This document shows, in pieces, positions 19,950-29,823 of a DNA stretch of 64,000 nucleotides. Location: positions 2,542,001-2,606,000 of the forward strand of contig NZ_CP007542.1 of NCBI RefSeq assembly GCF_000478825.2. Reading direction: 5' to 3'. Every line of letters starts with the position of its first letter. Position 1 is the stretch's first letter. The notes beneath the pieces were generated by a model. It was not told the DNA's origin and made no database searches. It saw only the letters and a program-made list of their open reading frames with translations. Source of the DNA: Synechocystis sp. PCC 6714. Lineage in GTDB: Bacteria > Cyanobacteriota > Cyanobacteriia > Cyanobacteriales > Microcystaceae. The position numbers were made by a program, and so were the translations under genes.

Positions 19950-20015
19950 CCCCCCACCCCCCAAGTTTGGGGGAAAATTAGATGGAAGTCCCCCAGTGTT
20001 GGGAGATTTAGGGGG
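19950..20015. repeat. Dispersed cyanobacterial C/G-tract inverted repeat
   Basis: Alternating C and G runs: CCCCCACCCCCCAAGTTTGG through GTCCCCCAGTGTTGGGAG to a final TTTAGGGGG. Short inverted repeats of this type are scattered in intergenic DNA of many cyanobacteria. It lies upstream of the MtfA-like gene and extends its reading frame artificially with Pro/Gly-rich codons. Confidence 0.6.
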
Positions 20016-20048
20016 CACATCAAAACTTCGTAAATAAGCTCTAAGGGG

Positions 20049-20456
20049 TTAAACTGCCCGGTCGCCTCCAGCGATGGTTTGAATTTGTTGAACAAAAGCT
20101 TGGTGATCCACCACCGGTTTGGCAATGTAACCTTCTGCGCCACTTTCCGCCAATAAAGACTCCCGATCGCCGGCCATGGCATGGGCTGTGACCAAAATCA
20201 CCGGTAGGCTGGCCGTAGCAGGGTCTTGTTTGAGCAATTGGGTAATTTGAATGCCGTTATAGGCCTTGCCTTGGTAATGACTGCGGGACAGGGATACGTC
20301 CATCAAAATCACGTCCACCGCCTTTTGACGAGCTAATGCCAATACCTCCGCCACATCCTCGCTGCCCTTGACGGTGAAGCCCCCCCGCTTGGTAAGAATT
20401 TTGGAAAAAACCCGGAAGTTCATGGGGTCGTCTTCGACGATGAGAACCGTTGTCAT
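20049..20456 (-). CDS. Single-domain response regulator
   Basis: A CheY-like receiver of 135 residues with no output domain. It shows the acidic pair in [11 protein letters not shown] (residues 3-13), the phosphoacceptor Asp in [10 protein letters not shown], the Thr in VTAHAM and the Lys in YIAKPV. The Asp loop carries an insertion ([11 protein letters not shown]), as in other PatA/CheY-like cyanobacterial receivers. The ATG at 20456 is chosen; the frame extends to 20597 into the gyrA start region. No kinase is adjacent. Confidence 0.9.
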   Translation of the reverse strand: MTTVLIVEDDPMNFRVFSKILTKRGGFTVKGSEDVAEVLALARQKAVDVILMDVSLSRSHYQGKAYNGIQITQLLKQDPATASLPVILVTAHAMAGDRESLLAESGAEGYIAKPVVDHQAFVQQIQTIAGGDRAV

Positions 20457-20546
20457 AAAACTGTACTCGGCAAAGTGGGCAGGAGAATCAGCCTTTCCAA
20501 TGCTAACATTGGCCGCGAATTGACGAGCGCACAGGTTCCCAGCGGC

Positions 20547-23312
20547 ATGGCCAGAAAATCTTTCCCCAGCGGTCAAATTATCCCCACCGATCTCCACGAA
20601 GAAATGGAACGTTCCTATCTGGAATACGCCATGAGTGTGATTGTGGGGCGGGCGTTACCCGATGTGCGGGATGGCTTAAAACCAGTGCATCGCCGCATTC
20701 TCTACGCCATGTACGAGTTGGGTTTAACCCCCGATCGCCCCTTTAGGAAATGTGCCCGGGTGGTGGGGGACGTGTTGGGCAAATACCATCCCCACGGTGA
20801 CCAGTCCGTGTACGATGCCCTGGTGCGGATGGTGCAGGATTTTTCCAGTCGTTATCCTCTGTTGGCCGGCCATGGCAACTTCGGTTCGGTGGACAATGAT
20901 CCCCCCGCTGCCATGCGTTACACCGAAACCCGCTTAGCACCCATTGCCATGGGGGCCATGTTGGACGGCATCAGCGAGGCGATCGTTGATTTTACCGGCA
21001 ACTTCGACAATTCCCAGGAAGAACCCACCGTGGTTCCCGCCCAGTTACCTTTGTTGCTCTTGAATGGTTGCTCCGGCATTGCAGTGGGCATGGCCACTAG
21101 TATTCCGCCCCACAACTTAGGGGAAGTGGTGGATGGTTTGATTGGTTTAATCAATAAGCCCGACCTGTCGGATCAAGAGCTATTTAAGTTAATTCCGGGG
21201 CCTGATTTTCCCACCGGCGGCCATATCCTCGACAGTGGAGGCATTTTGCAGGCTTACCAAACGGGGCGGGGACTAATTCCGGTGCGGGGGGTTAGCCATA
21301 CCGAAATAATCCGGGGGGAGAAAAAACGCAGTCATAATCGCACGGCGATCGTCATTACAGAGTTACCGTTCCAAGTCAATAAAGCGGCTTGGATTGAGAA
21401 AATTGCCAGCTTGGTCAACGACGGCAAACTGGACGGTATTTCCGATCTGAGGGATGAAAGCGATCGCACCGGTATGCGGGTGGTAATTGAGCTCAAGCGG
21501 GATGCTGACCCCAATGCCATTTTGCAAAAGCTCTACCGTATGACCCCTTTGCAGAGTAATTTTGGCGTGATTTTCCTGGCGCTGGTGGATAATCAGCCCC
21601 GGCAAATGTCCCTGCGGCAAATTCTCGAAGAATTTTTACAATTCCGAGAAGATACCCTCCTGCGACAGTACGAAAACGAGTTGGGGGAAAACCGTCGTCG
21701 GCTAGAATTATTAACTGGTTTGCTAATTGGTTTAGAGAATTTAGATACGCTGATTGAAATTCTCCGTTTTGCCCCCGATGGCACCACCGCCAAAATTCAA
21801 CTCCAGGAACGGTTGGGCATTTCCCCCCAACAAGGGGACGCCATTTTGGGTATGCCCATGCGCCGTATCACTGGCCTCGAAAGGGAAAAGTTACAACAGG
21901 AACACACCGATCTAGCCCAACGCATTGAACAGTTGGAAACCCTCATTGGCGATCGCCAGGAAAGATTAAAGGCGCTCAAGAAGGAGTTGCGGGGCTTAAA
22001 GAAAAAGTTTGCCGATGAGCGACGCACCAAAATTTTGCAGGGTATGCCAGCCAAAATTGAGCCTCTACCTGTGGATGAAAACCAATCACTTGAACCGACA
22101 ATCCCCTTGGTGGAAAGCCAGTTAGCCACAGAAAAGGAAAATGGGTCCCATATCCCCGGGGAATCAGAGCAAGAACAGTTGGTGTTAGAAAAATTTCCCT
22201 CCCCAACGCTAGATTCCGCTCCAGAAGTAAAACAGGATAATCTAAACCTAGCTGTAAAACCAACCCCCAAAAGCGTCAAACAAGAAGCCCAACCAAGCCC
22301 GGAAATAATAGCCGCCCATAGCAAACTCGTTTCTGTCGCTGAGAAAAGTCCCCTCACCCTCTTCACGCCCCAAACACCCCCAGCGGAGGCCTTTCTGAGT
22401 ATTAATTTGCAGGGGGAAATCGCCTGGCACCCGGAAGAGCTGACCTCCGCCAACAGTTTTGAACCCTTGGATCAGCAATTCTCCATTCAAGGGCGGGAAA
22501 ATCTCATTGTCATTGGCGACCATGGCAAAACTTTTCCAGTCGCCATTGCGGATATTCCCCCTTTGGCTGTTACCCGCATTCCCTTGTTACAAATTCTGCC
22601 TAAATCAGCCCAGCGGGATGCCACCGCCGTAGCTTTCCAGGGATTTTTACCGCCCCCAGAACAGCCCCAGGATTTACTCTTAGTTAGTCAGCAGGGTCGG
22701 GTCAAACTGCTAGCTGGTCAGGAGTTGCAAGAGTTGGGCCAGCGGGGTTTAAGTTTAATCAAGTTAAAAAATGGCGATCATCTTCAGTTTGCCCAATGGG
22801 TTACGCCAGTTAATTCGGACTCTGCCCAAAATCCAGGTAAAAATTTGGTTATTGCAACTAGCAATGGACGTTTACTACGGTTTGATCCAGCCCAAGTTGG
22901 TTTAACCTGTTCTAGTCCCAGCGCCCAGGGCCAGGAAGCAATGCCGCTTCGTCCAACGGAAAGTTTAGTGGGAGTACTGATGACGTCGCCGGGGGATAGG
23001 GTTTTGCTCTTGACTCAGGCAGGCTATGGCAAACGTTTAGATTTAACTGCCGTGCGCCTGGTTAATTTCGGCGAATTAGGCACAACAGTGATGCAGTTTA
23101 CCAGTAAAGAAGATCGTTTGTTGACCATGGTGGCGGAACATAATGCCCCCGGTGCCCTGGATAATGGCTACGATTTTTACAGTAATCAACAACGACTCCA
23201 TTCTGTCCGGGCTGATCAGTTCCGACTCTGGGGTAAGGATGGCTTTGGCGATCGCCTAGTAGACCTTAACGGAGGGGAATATTTAACTGCCCAAGTAGCT
23301 CACCTTGGTTAG
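20547..23312 (+). CDS. gyrA: Type IIA topoisomerase subunit A (GyrA/ParC type)
   Basis: DNA-breakage subunit of gyrase or topoisomerase IV, 921 residues. The winged-helix domain has the quinolone-region sequence [16 protein letters not shown] and the catalytic Tyr125 in [10 protein letters not shown]. The tower and coiled-coil domains follow to about residue 498. A Pro/Glu/Ser-rich linker of about 115 residues (498-612) then leads to a divergent beta-propeller C-terminal domain. The GyrA box (QRRGGKG) is not visible. Cyanobacteria encode two such subunits, so this may be the ParC-like one; the gyrA name is by convention. The ATG at 20547 is preferred to an upstream GTG at 20475. Confidence 0.85.
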   Translation: MARKSFPSGQIIPTDLHEEMERSYLEYAMSVIVGRALPDVRDGLKPVHRRILYAMYELGLTPDRPFRKCARVVGDVLGKYHPHGDQSVYDALVRMVQDFSSRYPLLAGHGNFGSVDNDPPAAMRYTETRLAPIAMGAMLDGISEAIVDFTGNFDNSQEEPTVVPAQLPLLLLNGCSGIAVGMATSIPPHNLGEVVDGLIGLINKPDLSDQELFKLIPGPDFPTGGHILDSGGILQAYQTGRGLIPVRGVSHTEIIRGEKKRSHNRTAIVITELPFQVNKAAWIEKIASLVNDGKLDGISDLRDESDRTGMRVVIELKRDADPNAILQKLYRMTPLQSNFGVIFLALVDNQPRQMSLRQILEEFLQFREDTLLRQYENELGENRRRLELLTGLLIGLENLDTLIEILRFAPDGTTAKIQLQERLGISPQQGDAILGMPMRRITGLEREKLQQEHTDLAQRIEQLETLIGDRQERLKALKKELRGLKKKFADERRTKILQGMPAKIEPLPVDENQSLEPTIPLVESQLATEKENGSHIPGESEQEQLVLEKFPSPTLDSAPEVKQDNLNLAVKPTPKSVKQEAQPSPEIIAAHSKLVSVAEKSPLTLFTPQTPPAEAFLSINLQGEIAWHPEELTSANSFEPLDQQFSIQGRENLIVIGDHGKTFPVAIADIPPLAVTRIPLLQILPKSAQRDATAVAFQGFLPPPEQPQDLLLVSQQGRVKLLAGQELQELGQRGLSLIKLKNGDHLQFAQWVTPVNSDSAQNPGKNLVIATSNGRLLRFDPAQVGLTCSSPSAQGQEAMPLRPTESLVGVLMTSPGDRVLLLTQAGYGKRLDLTAVRLVNFGELGTTVMQFTSKEDRLLTMVAEHNAPGALDNGYDFYSNQQRLHSVRADQFRLWGKDGFGDRLVDLNGGEYLTAQVAHLG

Positions 23313-23368
23313 CGTCGGGGAAATTTTGGGCTAGAATGGGCAACATCTTTTTTCCGTGGGTGGGGACA

Positions 23369-24103
23369 ATGGACAAATATGAAGGATTGGGCAGATCAGC
23401 CAAACCCTGGTGGCTAAAAAATATTGACAAAATTTTCCTGGGGGGAGGCATTTTATATCTGCTTTTGGTTAGCTCTTGGCTGCTGTTTCAATCCCGCCAG
23501 TCCACTGACTCTGTGGCATCTACGACGGAAACGGTGACCGTGGATCAAGCGGATGAAGAGTTTATTGTTTATTTGCAACAATCCCTGGAAACCCTAAAGC
23601 AACCCCAAACACTCCCAGCTTCCCCCCCGGCCAATGGCGTGGTTTCTCCGGTAACTCCCCATCCACAAACGGTGGCGATCGCCCCTGCTAACCAAAGCAT
23701 TCCTCTACCTCCTCCGCCCCCCGGCGCCATAGCCCAAAATGGGCAAGGTAATGGTGCCCCCATGGCAGCCCCCGGCAGCACCACTGTAGTGGAAAGGTAT
23801 TATTACCCTGTTTATCCCAATGGCCAGGCAGCTCCAACCACGGCAGCTCCCCCCCAACCCGTAGCCGTGGCTCCCCCGGCAGTGCCCATGGTGCCCAGCA
23901 GCACTAAACACGATTTAGTGGGTGTATTGGAATCCGGCGAGCTTTCTTCAGCTTTGTTCCGCTGGAATGGCATGACCCAACGCATTCAAATTGGTGAGGC
24001 GATCGGTAGTAGCGGTTGGCAATTGGCGGCGGTTAATAGTCAGCAGGCAATTCTGTCCCGTCAAGGAAAAACTCGCTATCTGGAAGTGGGGCAAAGTTTT
24101 TAG
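23369..24103 (+). CDS. Single-pass membrane protein with GspC/PilP-like C-terminus
   Basis: A 244-residue protein with an N-terminal cytoplasmic segment, one transmembrane helix (FLGGGILYLLLVSSWLLF, about 24-41), a long Pro/Ala-rich spacer, and a folded C-terminal module from about residue 180 (LVGVLESGELSSALFRWNG to YLEVGQSF). That module resembles the homology region of GspC and PilP, inner-membrane pilot proteins of type II secretion and type IV pili. The assignment rests on pattern only. The ATG at 23369 follows a purine-rich GGGGA. Confidence 0.65.
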   Translation: MDKYEGLGRSAKPWWLKNIDKIFLGGGILYLLLVSSWLLFQSRQSTDSVASTTETVTVDQADEEFIVYLQQSLETLKQPQTLPASPPANGVVSPVTPHPQTVAIAPANQSIPLPPPPPGAIAQNGQGNGAPMAAPGSTTVVERYYYPVYPNGQAAPTTAAPPQPVAVAPPAVPMVPSSTKHDLVGVLESGELSSALFRWNGMTQRIQIGEAIGSSGWQLAAVNSQQAILSRQGKTRYLEVGQSF

Positions 24104-24147
24104 GGCCTTATTTGTTTTGTAAGGTTCACGGTCATAGTCAATTTCAA

Positions 24148-25344
24148 CTAAGAGGGTATCAGATCGCCCAATTGCTGCAAGGTTTTGGCATAACTTTCTA
24201 AGCTGTGACGTTGGCGGTAGGTTTGGCCCATGGCAGCCAACCTCCGACGGATGATGGGATCAGCTAACTTTGGGGCAACGTCTGCCCATACTTGGGAAGG
24301 TTCCTGCCAGTTCACCACTAAATTGCTAAGACCGTACTGCTCCAGTTCCCTAGCCATCCAAGTTGCTGGGGATACCAAAGGTAAGCGCTCTGCAATGATG
24401 GCCTCGGTGAAAATCCCCGAAGTTCTCTCTGCATAGGCTTCTCGGTCGTAGGGTAGCAAAATGACCTGGACTTGATTGAGCCAGGCGGCATACTCCTCCC
24501 TTGTCAGGCGATCGCCAATTAAATGAACTTCTATTCCCTTGCCATCGTTTTTTAACCCAGAAGCCTCCGCTGCAATCACCTTAAGTTTGGGCAGGTTAGG
24601 CAGATTGTCCGTGGGAAATGAAACCAAATTTCCCATCACCGACCAACCTTTTTCTTCCCTGGGGGAGCCGGGCCACCAGCAAAGGATTGGATCAGCCTTT
24701 ACAGATAGAGGTACAACCTCGGCAAAATCCGTGTGGGGAATGGGCATAACCGTGAATGGTTGCCGAAAATAATCCTGGAGAGATCGCCCGAGGGATTCAC
24801 TGTCCGTTAAAAATTGGCATTGGGGCGGGGGTAATAATTTCCGCAAACTTTGATGGAGCCAGTGGTAAACAGAACGGGTTTGGTCTAAATGAACATCCCG
24901 ACGGTACAGTAGCCAAAAATGTAATCGTTGCCGAGCTTGGGGGGAAAGTTGCCGCAGACCCCACCAGATAGCAAAAAGTTGAAGATGGATAAAGCGCTCT
25001 AAAAAAAGAATAACTGGTCCATTTTCGCCATTGGCCAACAACGATTGTAGTTGTTGAGCTAACACATCACCACATTGCATGGCCTGGGGAAGACGGGTTA
25101 TTTTTGCCACCATGCTCCCCTCCGCTTCCAAGTCTTCCGGCAGAAGAATGTTCCACTGGCGATCGCCAATTTCCTCTAGATTAGCCTCCGCATCCTGGGG
25201 CACCCAAGCTTGGTACTGCCAGCCCAAAGACTCCACCGATCTCCGTACCGCCCCGTGGTAGGGCAAAATATGGCCTTCACCGCCCATTAAATGGGGAATC
25301 AGGGAAATAAATAAAGGTTGACCGGTAGAATTGCCAGAGTTCAT
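24148..25344 (-). CDS. Glycosyltransferase, GT4-like
   Basis: A 398-residue protein with a two-domain Rossmann layout. The C-terminal sugar-nucleotide region shows VILLPYDREAYAERTSGIFT and EAIIAERLPLVSP, with an acidic residue pattern like GT4 enzymes. The start codon overlaps the stop of gmhB (ATGA at 25341-25344), so it is coupled to the heptose genes and may transfer a sugar to lipopolysaccharide or another surface glycan. The donor is not known. Confidence 0.75.
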   Translation of the reverse strand: MNSGNSTGQPLFISLIPHLMGGEGHILPYHGAVRRSVESLGWQYQAWVPQDAEANLEEIGDRQWNILLPEDLEAEGSMVAKITRLPQAMQCGDVLAQQLQSLLANGENGPVILFLERFIHLQLFAIWWGLRQLSPQARQRLHFWLLYRRDVHLDQTRSVYHWLHQSLRKLLPPPQCQFLTDSESLGRSLQDYFRQPFTVMPIPHTDFAEVVPLSVKADPILCWWPGSPREEKGWSVMGNLVSFPTDNLPNLPKLKVIAAEASGLKNDGKGIEVHLIGDRLTREEYAAWLNQVQVILLPYDREAYAERTSGIFTEAIIAERLPLVSPATWMARELEQYGLSNLVVNWQEPSQVWADVAPKLADPIIRRRLAAMGQTYRQRHSLESYAKTLQQLGDLIPS

Positions 25345-25910
25345 TGGGTTGAGGAAGAAGTCAGCAGAGTAACAGTTTGCCCCAAATTGGCAAAGACGGG
25401 AATCGGCCTAGCTAATTGCGCCGTAAATTGCTCCAACTGCTGACAGGTTTCCTTGCCCCTCCCTGTCATTACTACCACTGGCTGACAATCAGCGGCAATG
25501 GCCGCCCCAACGTCACTGGGGGCATCACCGATGAAGTAGGAGTGCTCGAGGGAAATTTGGTATTGCGCCGCCGCCCGCAAGAGCATTTCAGGGGAAGGTT
25601 TACGGCAATCACAGCCCTCCTCTGGATGGTGGGGGCAAAGGAAAAAATCAGTGAACTGCACTCCTTCCTTCCCATATTCCTCCTGAATTTTGGCGTGCAC
25701 CGCCGCCACGTCGCTATGGCCGAAATAACCCCGGCCAATGCCCGCTTGGTTAGTGATCACAATTAACAAATAACCTGCTTTTTGCCACTGGATTAACGCT
25801 TGTCCCGCACCGGGCGGTAACTGCACTTGCTCCGGCCTACCAAGGTAGGGAATATAGTCAATAATTACGCCGTCACGGTCGAGGAATAGAGCTTTGCGGA
25901 GGACAGTCAA
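25341..25910 (-). CDS. gmhB: D-glycero-beta-D-manno-heptose 1,7-bisphosphate phosphatase
   Basis: HAD-IIIA phosphatase of 189 residues that dephosphorylates heptose 1,7-bisphosphate in the ADP-heptose pathway. The nucleophile motif FLDRDGVI is at residues 9-16; ITNQAGIGRG and the family zinc knuckle CPHHPEEGCDCRKP are present, followed by YFIGDAPSDV. The start is a TTG, as no in-frame ATG exists nearby. It lies 98 bases downstream of gmhA and overlaps a glycosyltransferase by 4 bases. A histidinol-phosphatase of the same family is less likely given gmhA next door. Confidence 0.88.
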   Translation of the reverse strand: MTVLRKALFLDRDGVIIDYIPYLGRPEQVQLPPGAGQALIQWQKAGYLLIVITNQAGIGRGYFGHSDVAAVHAKIQEEYGKEGVQFTDFFLCPHHPEEGCDCRKPSPEMLLRAAAQYQISLEHSYFIGDAPSDVGAAIAADCQPVVVMTGRGKETCQQLEQFTAQLARPIPVFANLGQTVTLLTSSSTQ

Positions 25911-26008
25911 GGTTATCGTTGATGGATTTTTGTGGTGGGAAAATGTTTGCCATGAATCAGAACTGGGGAAGTCTTCTCACCCAATTGCTTAATCTCGGCT
26001 TTTTTTGA

Positions 26009-26593
26009 CTAAACCTTAACCCCAACGGATTTTTGGGCAAAGAGACGGGATTCCACCTGTTCACAGATGTGGTGATAGGTCATCAGGTGTACTTCTTGGA
26101 TGCAAGGGGTGTTTTTGTCAGCGATAAAGAGGGGATAGTCGGCAAACTCTTGGAACAAACCACCGTTATTACCGGCCATGCCGATGGTGTGTAAACCCTT
26201 ATCCTTAGCACATTTCAGCGCATGGAGCACATTGGCAGATTTGCCAGAAGTGGACAAACCCCAAAGAATGTCCCCCGGTTGCCCCAATGCTTCCACCTGA
26301 CGGGAAAACACAATATCGTAGGTGTAGTCGTTGCTGACGGAAGTGAGGATGGAACTGTTGGCCGTTAGGGCGATCGCCGGCAGAGCTTGGCGGTTGAAAT
26401 AAAAACGTCCGACAAATTCAGCAGCCAGGTGTTGGGCGTCGGCGGCGGACCCCCCGTTGCCACAGACTAACAATTTGTTGCCCGCCTGGAATCTCTGGCA
26501 AATCAGATCAACCACGGCCTCGATGGCCCTGCAATAGGACTGGTCAAAAGCCTTCGCAAAGGACTGTAAACGCTGTTCAACCCACTCAGACAT
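26009..26593 (-). CDS. gmhA: Sedoheptulose-7-phosphate isomerase
   Basis: First enzyme of ADP-heptose synthesis, converting sedoheptulose 7-phosphate to D-glycero-D-manno-heptose 7-phosphate. It has 194 residues with an SIS domain: CGNGGSAADAQHLAAEFVGR (phosphate site and catalytic Glu), LSTSGKSANV, and the C-terminal metal/active-site helix EVHLMTYHHICEQVE. The ATG at 26593 starts 219 bases from divergent queD. It is followed by gmhB and a glycosyltransferase. Confidence 0.93.
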   Translation of the reverse strand: MSEWVEQRLQSFAKAFDQSYCRAIEAVVDLICQRFQAGNKLLVCGNGGSAADAQHLAAEFVGRFYFNRQALPAIALTANSSILTSVSNDYTYDIVFSRQVEALGQPGDILWGLSTSGKSANVLHALKCAKDKGLHTIGMAGNNGGLFQEFADYPLFIADKNTPCIQEVHLMTYHHICEQVESRLFAQKSVGVKV

Positions 26594-26811
26594 AGTAAAT
26601 CCTCATTTTCAAAGCCTGAAGCAACAAGCAAGATCTAGCCTCGACTTTTAGGGACTCCCATTACCGCAAAAAAGTGGCAGGGGCAAAATTATAGTTCCTA
26701 ATCTTAATCGAGGGAGGCAAAAATTGGCTAATGTTAAAAGGGTTGACGTTTGGCCACTGGCAACGGTTTTTCCCAATCTTTGGGATAGGCGGATAGTGGT
26801 TTGGGATTTTT

Positions 26812-27201
26812 ATGTGGATTATTTATAAGGAGTTTTCCTTTGAGGCGGCCCACCAACTGCCCCACCACGAAGGAAAATGTCGACGATTACATGGCCATAG
26901 TTTTCGGGGGCGAGTTTACGTGGCCAGCGATCACCTGAAAACCAGTGGTTCAGAAACGGGCATGGTGATGGATTTTAGCGTACTCAAGGCCCACTTAGAC
27001 CCCTTGATCAAAAATTACCTTGACCATTATTACCTTAACGATAGTTTGGGCTTAGAAAGTCCCACCAGTGAGGCGATCGCCGCTTGGATTTTTGCCAAAT
27101 TGGCGGAGGCGGGGGTACCGGGTTTACATTCCGTGGAAGTGCTGGAAACCTGCACATCCGCCGCCCGTTACTTTTCTCCCCGTCTATCTAGCTTGTTGTA
27201 G
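26812..27201 (+). CDS. queD: 6-carboxytetrahydropterin synthase QueD / PTPS-like
   Basis: Pterin enzyme of 129 residues that makes 6-carboxy-tetrahydropterin on the queuosine path or pyruvoyl-tetrahydropterin. Zinc histidines are in FEAAHQLP and LHGHSF, with the catalytic Cys in GKCRRLHGH. The pterin-binding Glu is in the SVEVLETCTSAARY strand. Pterin glycosides are common in cyanobacteria, so the exact product is uncertain. Confidence 0.88.
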   Translation: MWIIYKEFSFEAAHQLPHHEGKCRRLHGHSFRGRVYVASDHLKTSGSETGMVMDFSVLKAHLDPLIKNYLDHYYLNDSLGLESPTSEAIAAWIFAKLAEAGVPGLHSVEVLETCTSAARYFSPRLSSLL

Positions 27202-27426
27202 GGAAAACTTCCAACAAGTCCGATAAGATTTGAATCAAAATAGACTAGCCTGGGTCAACCATTGTCTAAGCTAGGGAAAAGTACTAAGTCCAATGGGAGA
27301 AACTAAACCGCCAATTTGGGTATTTAGGACAATTTTGATAGGATTTCGCTCCCCTGAGGCATTCTCAAACTAGGACTAGTTTCTGCCGTTGTTGTTTGCT
27401 GAACCGTTATTTTTTCCGCCCCTGCC

Positions 27427-29823
27427 ATGGTTTTTTCCTCCGACTCCTCCGAATTTAGCCTTTCTCCCTTTGAACAAGCTTTAATCGAAGCGGGCTACCT
27501 TTCCCTGTCCCAAATTCACCAAGCCTTAATGGAGGCTCGCCGCACTGGCACTGCTCTGCCAACTTTGGTGGAAGCTATGTTGGGGGAATCGTTACCCGAG
27601 GAACTGCACCGCCAGTACCAGGCCCAACAGCGGTTTGCCCTTTCCGTAATCCATGGGGTGAAATTCTTTGACCATAATCAGTTAATGGCCGTGGCCAACA
27701 CCGAGGCGATCGCCAGTCTACTGAACCGATATTTTCCCCTACCCATCTGTCGTCAATATGGCTTTTTGCCCCTCCATTATCGCGAAGATCCGGGGGCTTT
27801 GTTGGTGGTCATGGTAGACCCCAGTGATCGGGAAGCAAGCCAATTTTTGCAGCGGCAACTGGCGCCCCATCGGCTTACCCTGCGGCGGCGGGGGGTAACC
27901 CAGGAGGATTTCGACCATTTAATTGACCAGCTTTACCAAGACCCCGGAGTTCAGGCCGCCCTCAACACCCATGGGCCAATGGAAATTAGCGACGACCCCT
28001 ACGATGGCAAAGCGACGGTGGTGGAAGTCACGGAAATCATTGAGGATTTACCTCAACAAATTGCCGCTCTGCACAATGTCAGCCCTGCATCATCGACTTC
28101 TTCTGTCTCCACCAGTCCAACGACAGCCGATGTTTCCGTCACGACCCCGGAGATAAAAGCAGAAGGACCGGAAGTTAAATTGGCAAATAAAATCTTGATC
28201 CTTGGCTTACGGGAGGGGGCCAGCGAAATTCACATTGATCCCCAGGATACCAAGGTATTAGTGAGGATCCGCCAAGGGGGCAATTTACGGATGTTGTTGG
28301 AACCGTTGCCCAAGGAGTTGGGACCAAAGTTGGTTGCCCGACTAAAAACCATGACCCATTTGGACACCAGTCAGACCAAAGTGCTCCAAAAAGCCCGCAT
28401 TCGCAAGAGCTATAACGGCCAATCGGTCTTTTTCTACGTCAACATTCTCCCCAGTTTTTACGGTGAAAAAGTGCTGGTGCGGGTGGTGCCTTCCCTAGAA
28501 AAGTTGCCGAATTTCACCGAACTATGCGGCGATCGCCAGGGACAGGAAAGCCTGCAAACATTGGCCCAGCAAACTAAGGGATTAGTGGTGGTCATTGGGG
28601 CGGCCTATGGGGGAAAAACCAGCACCATGGAAGCTTTTTTGGGGGAACAGTTGGGGCAAAATCGCTCCGTTGCCCTAGTGTCCGATCCCCTCGTCCATAT
28701 GTACAAAGGCATTAATCAACTAGAAGTTAATCTAGAAAAAGAGTTTACCGGAGAAAGGGCAGTGCAATCCCTGGAGGAACAGAGTCTCAACGTGGTGGCG
28801 GTGGACCCCCTGGAGGACGAAGAAACAGCCCAGGCTCTCACCCAGGCCCTCAATCAAGGTCGTTTGGTATTTGTTTCCGTCATTGCCAAAGACATTCCCT
28901 CAGCGATGATGCAATTGCAGCAATGGTTTGAGCCAGCGGTGCTGGGGCAACATCTCAAGGGCATTGTTTCCCAACGGTTAGTGCGCCAGGTTTGTCCCGC
29001 CTGTCGTTTGAGGGTGGATGTCACACCGGAAGAGCAGCAGCGTTTTGGTCTACCCCAGGGTCCCATTTACCGGGCTAATAGTTTGAGCGTGGAATTAATG
29101 GCCCAACCCATGATCAAAAGTCGTCTCTGTCGCCAATGCCACGGCCTGGGTTATGCAGGTATGACAGGGGTTTTTGAGGTGGTGCCCATCACCCCGGAGT
29201 TACAACAGTTGGTCAGTGCCCCCTGTTCCCATGGGGAAATTATTAGCGGTCTCAACCAAGCTGGCATTGCTAGCCCAGCCCGCACGGCGATCGCCTTAGT
29301 GAGCCAAGGTGTCACCACCCTCGAAGAGGTGAACCGACTTTTTCCCCAATTGCCCCGGCAACTATCCCCCCAGAATGCTCCCACGGGAGCGGTTGCCCCA
29401 GCCCTAGTTCAAAGTCAGGGAGCAGAAGATTCAGCCCCCAATGACCAGTGGTGGCAACGTCTACAACAACTGGAAAACTCCGTACAGGAACTCAATCAAG
29501 CCCTGGCGGATCTTAAAAAAATGGCCGGCGATCGTCCTTCGAGAACCCGTCCAGCGCCGGCGCCCCATTTAAACCTAGATCTAATGGCGGAACTAAGGGC
29601 CCTAGAAGATTTATCAGCCCATAAAAAGCCCAAACCAAAAGAAGACCAGGATGCAACCCTATTGGGGGATTTCAATGACATTGAAGAACTATTGATTGAT
29701 GAACTGAACCCTCTGCCCCCGGCCCTAGATGCCAAAGAAGCAACTTTCATCAGCGAAGAGCCATTAGATAACCCTGGGCAGGACAAATTCAATCCGTTTA
29801 AGTCGGTGATCGATCCTTGGTAA
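27427..29823 (+). CDS. pilB2: PilB/GspE-family secretion ATPase, divergent
   Basis: Homologue of the ATPase that drives type IV pilus assembly or type II secretion, 798 residues. An N-terminal PilZ-like/T2SSE_N domain and a spacer precede the ATPase core. Walker A is intact (GAAYGGKTS). The Asp, Walker B and His boxes are degraded: VVAVDPLEDEETAQA and VFVSVIAKDI stand where PilB has VGEIRDxETA and STLHTND. The tetracysteine zinc site is kept (CPACRLRV and CRQCHGLGYAG). A Pro-rich, acidic tail of about 150 residues follows. It matches the second PilB copy of PCC 6803 from memory. Confidence 0.88.
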   Translation: MVFSSDSSEFSLSPFEQALIEAGYLSLSQIHQALMEARRTGTALPTLVEAMLGESLPEELHRQYQAQQRFALSVIHGVKFFDHNQLMAVANTEAIASLLNRYFPLPICRQYGFLPLHYREDPGALLVVMVDPSDREASQFLQRQLAPHRLTLRRRGVTQEDFDHLIDQLYQDPGVQAALNTHGPMEISDDPYDGKATVVEVTEIIEDLPQQIAALHNVSPASSTSSVSTSPTTADVSVTTPEIKAEGPEVKLANKILILGLREGASEIHIDPQDTKVLVRIRQGGNLRMLLEPLPKELGPKLVARLKTMTHLDTSQTKVLQKARIRKSYNGQSVFFYVNILPSFYGEKVLVRVVPSLEKLPNFTELCGDRQGQESLQTLAQQTKGLVVVIGAAYGGKTSTMEAFLGEQLGQNRSVALVSDPLVHMYKGINQLEVNLEKEFTGERAVQSLEEQSLNVVAVDPLEDEETAQALTQALNQGRLVFVSVIAKDIPSAMMQLQQWFEPAVLGQHLKGIVSQRLVRQVCPACRLRVDVTPEEQQRFGLPQGPIYRANSLSVELMAQPMIKSRLCRQCHGLGYAGMTGVFEVVPITPELQQLVSAPCSHGEIISGLNQAGIASPARTAIALVSQGVTTLEEVNRLFPQLPRQLSPQNAPTGAVAPALVQSQGAEDSAPNDQWWQRLQQLENSVQELNQALADLKKMAGDRPSRTRPAPAPHLNLDLMAELRALEDLSAHKKPKPKEDQDATLLGDFNDIEELLIDELNPLPPALDAKEATFISEEPLDNPGQDKFNPFKSVIDPW

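Noticed and set aside
19905-20018. N-terminal extension of the MtfA-like protein
   Set aside because: Codons fall on the dispersed C/G repeat and give Pro/Gly-rich residues; the ATG at 19904 fits the membrane anchor.
21797-22453. 218-residue frame antisense to the gyrA linker
   Set aside because: Shadow of the Pro/Glu/Ser-rich linker; no start signal or domain.
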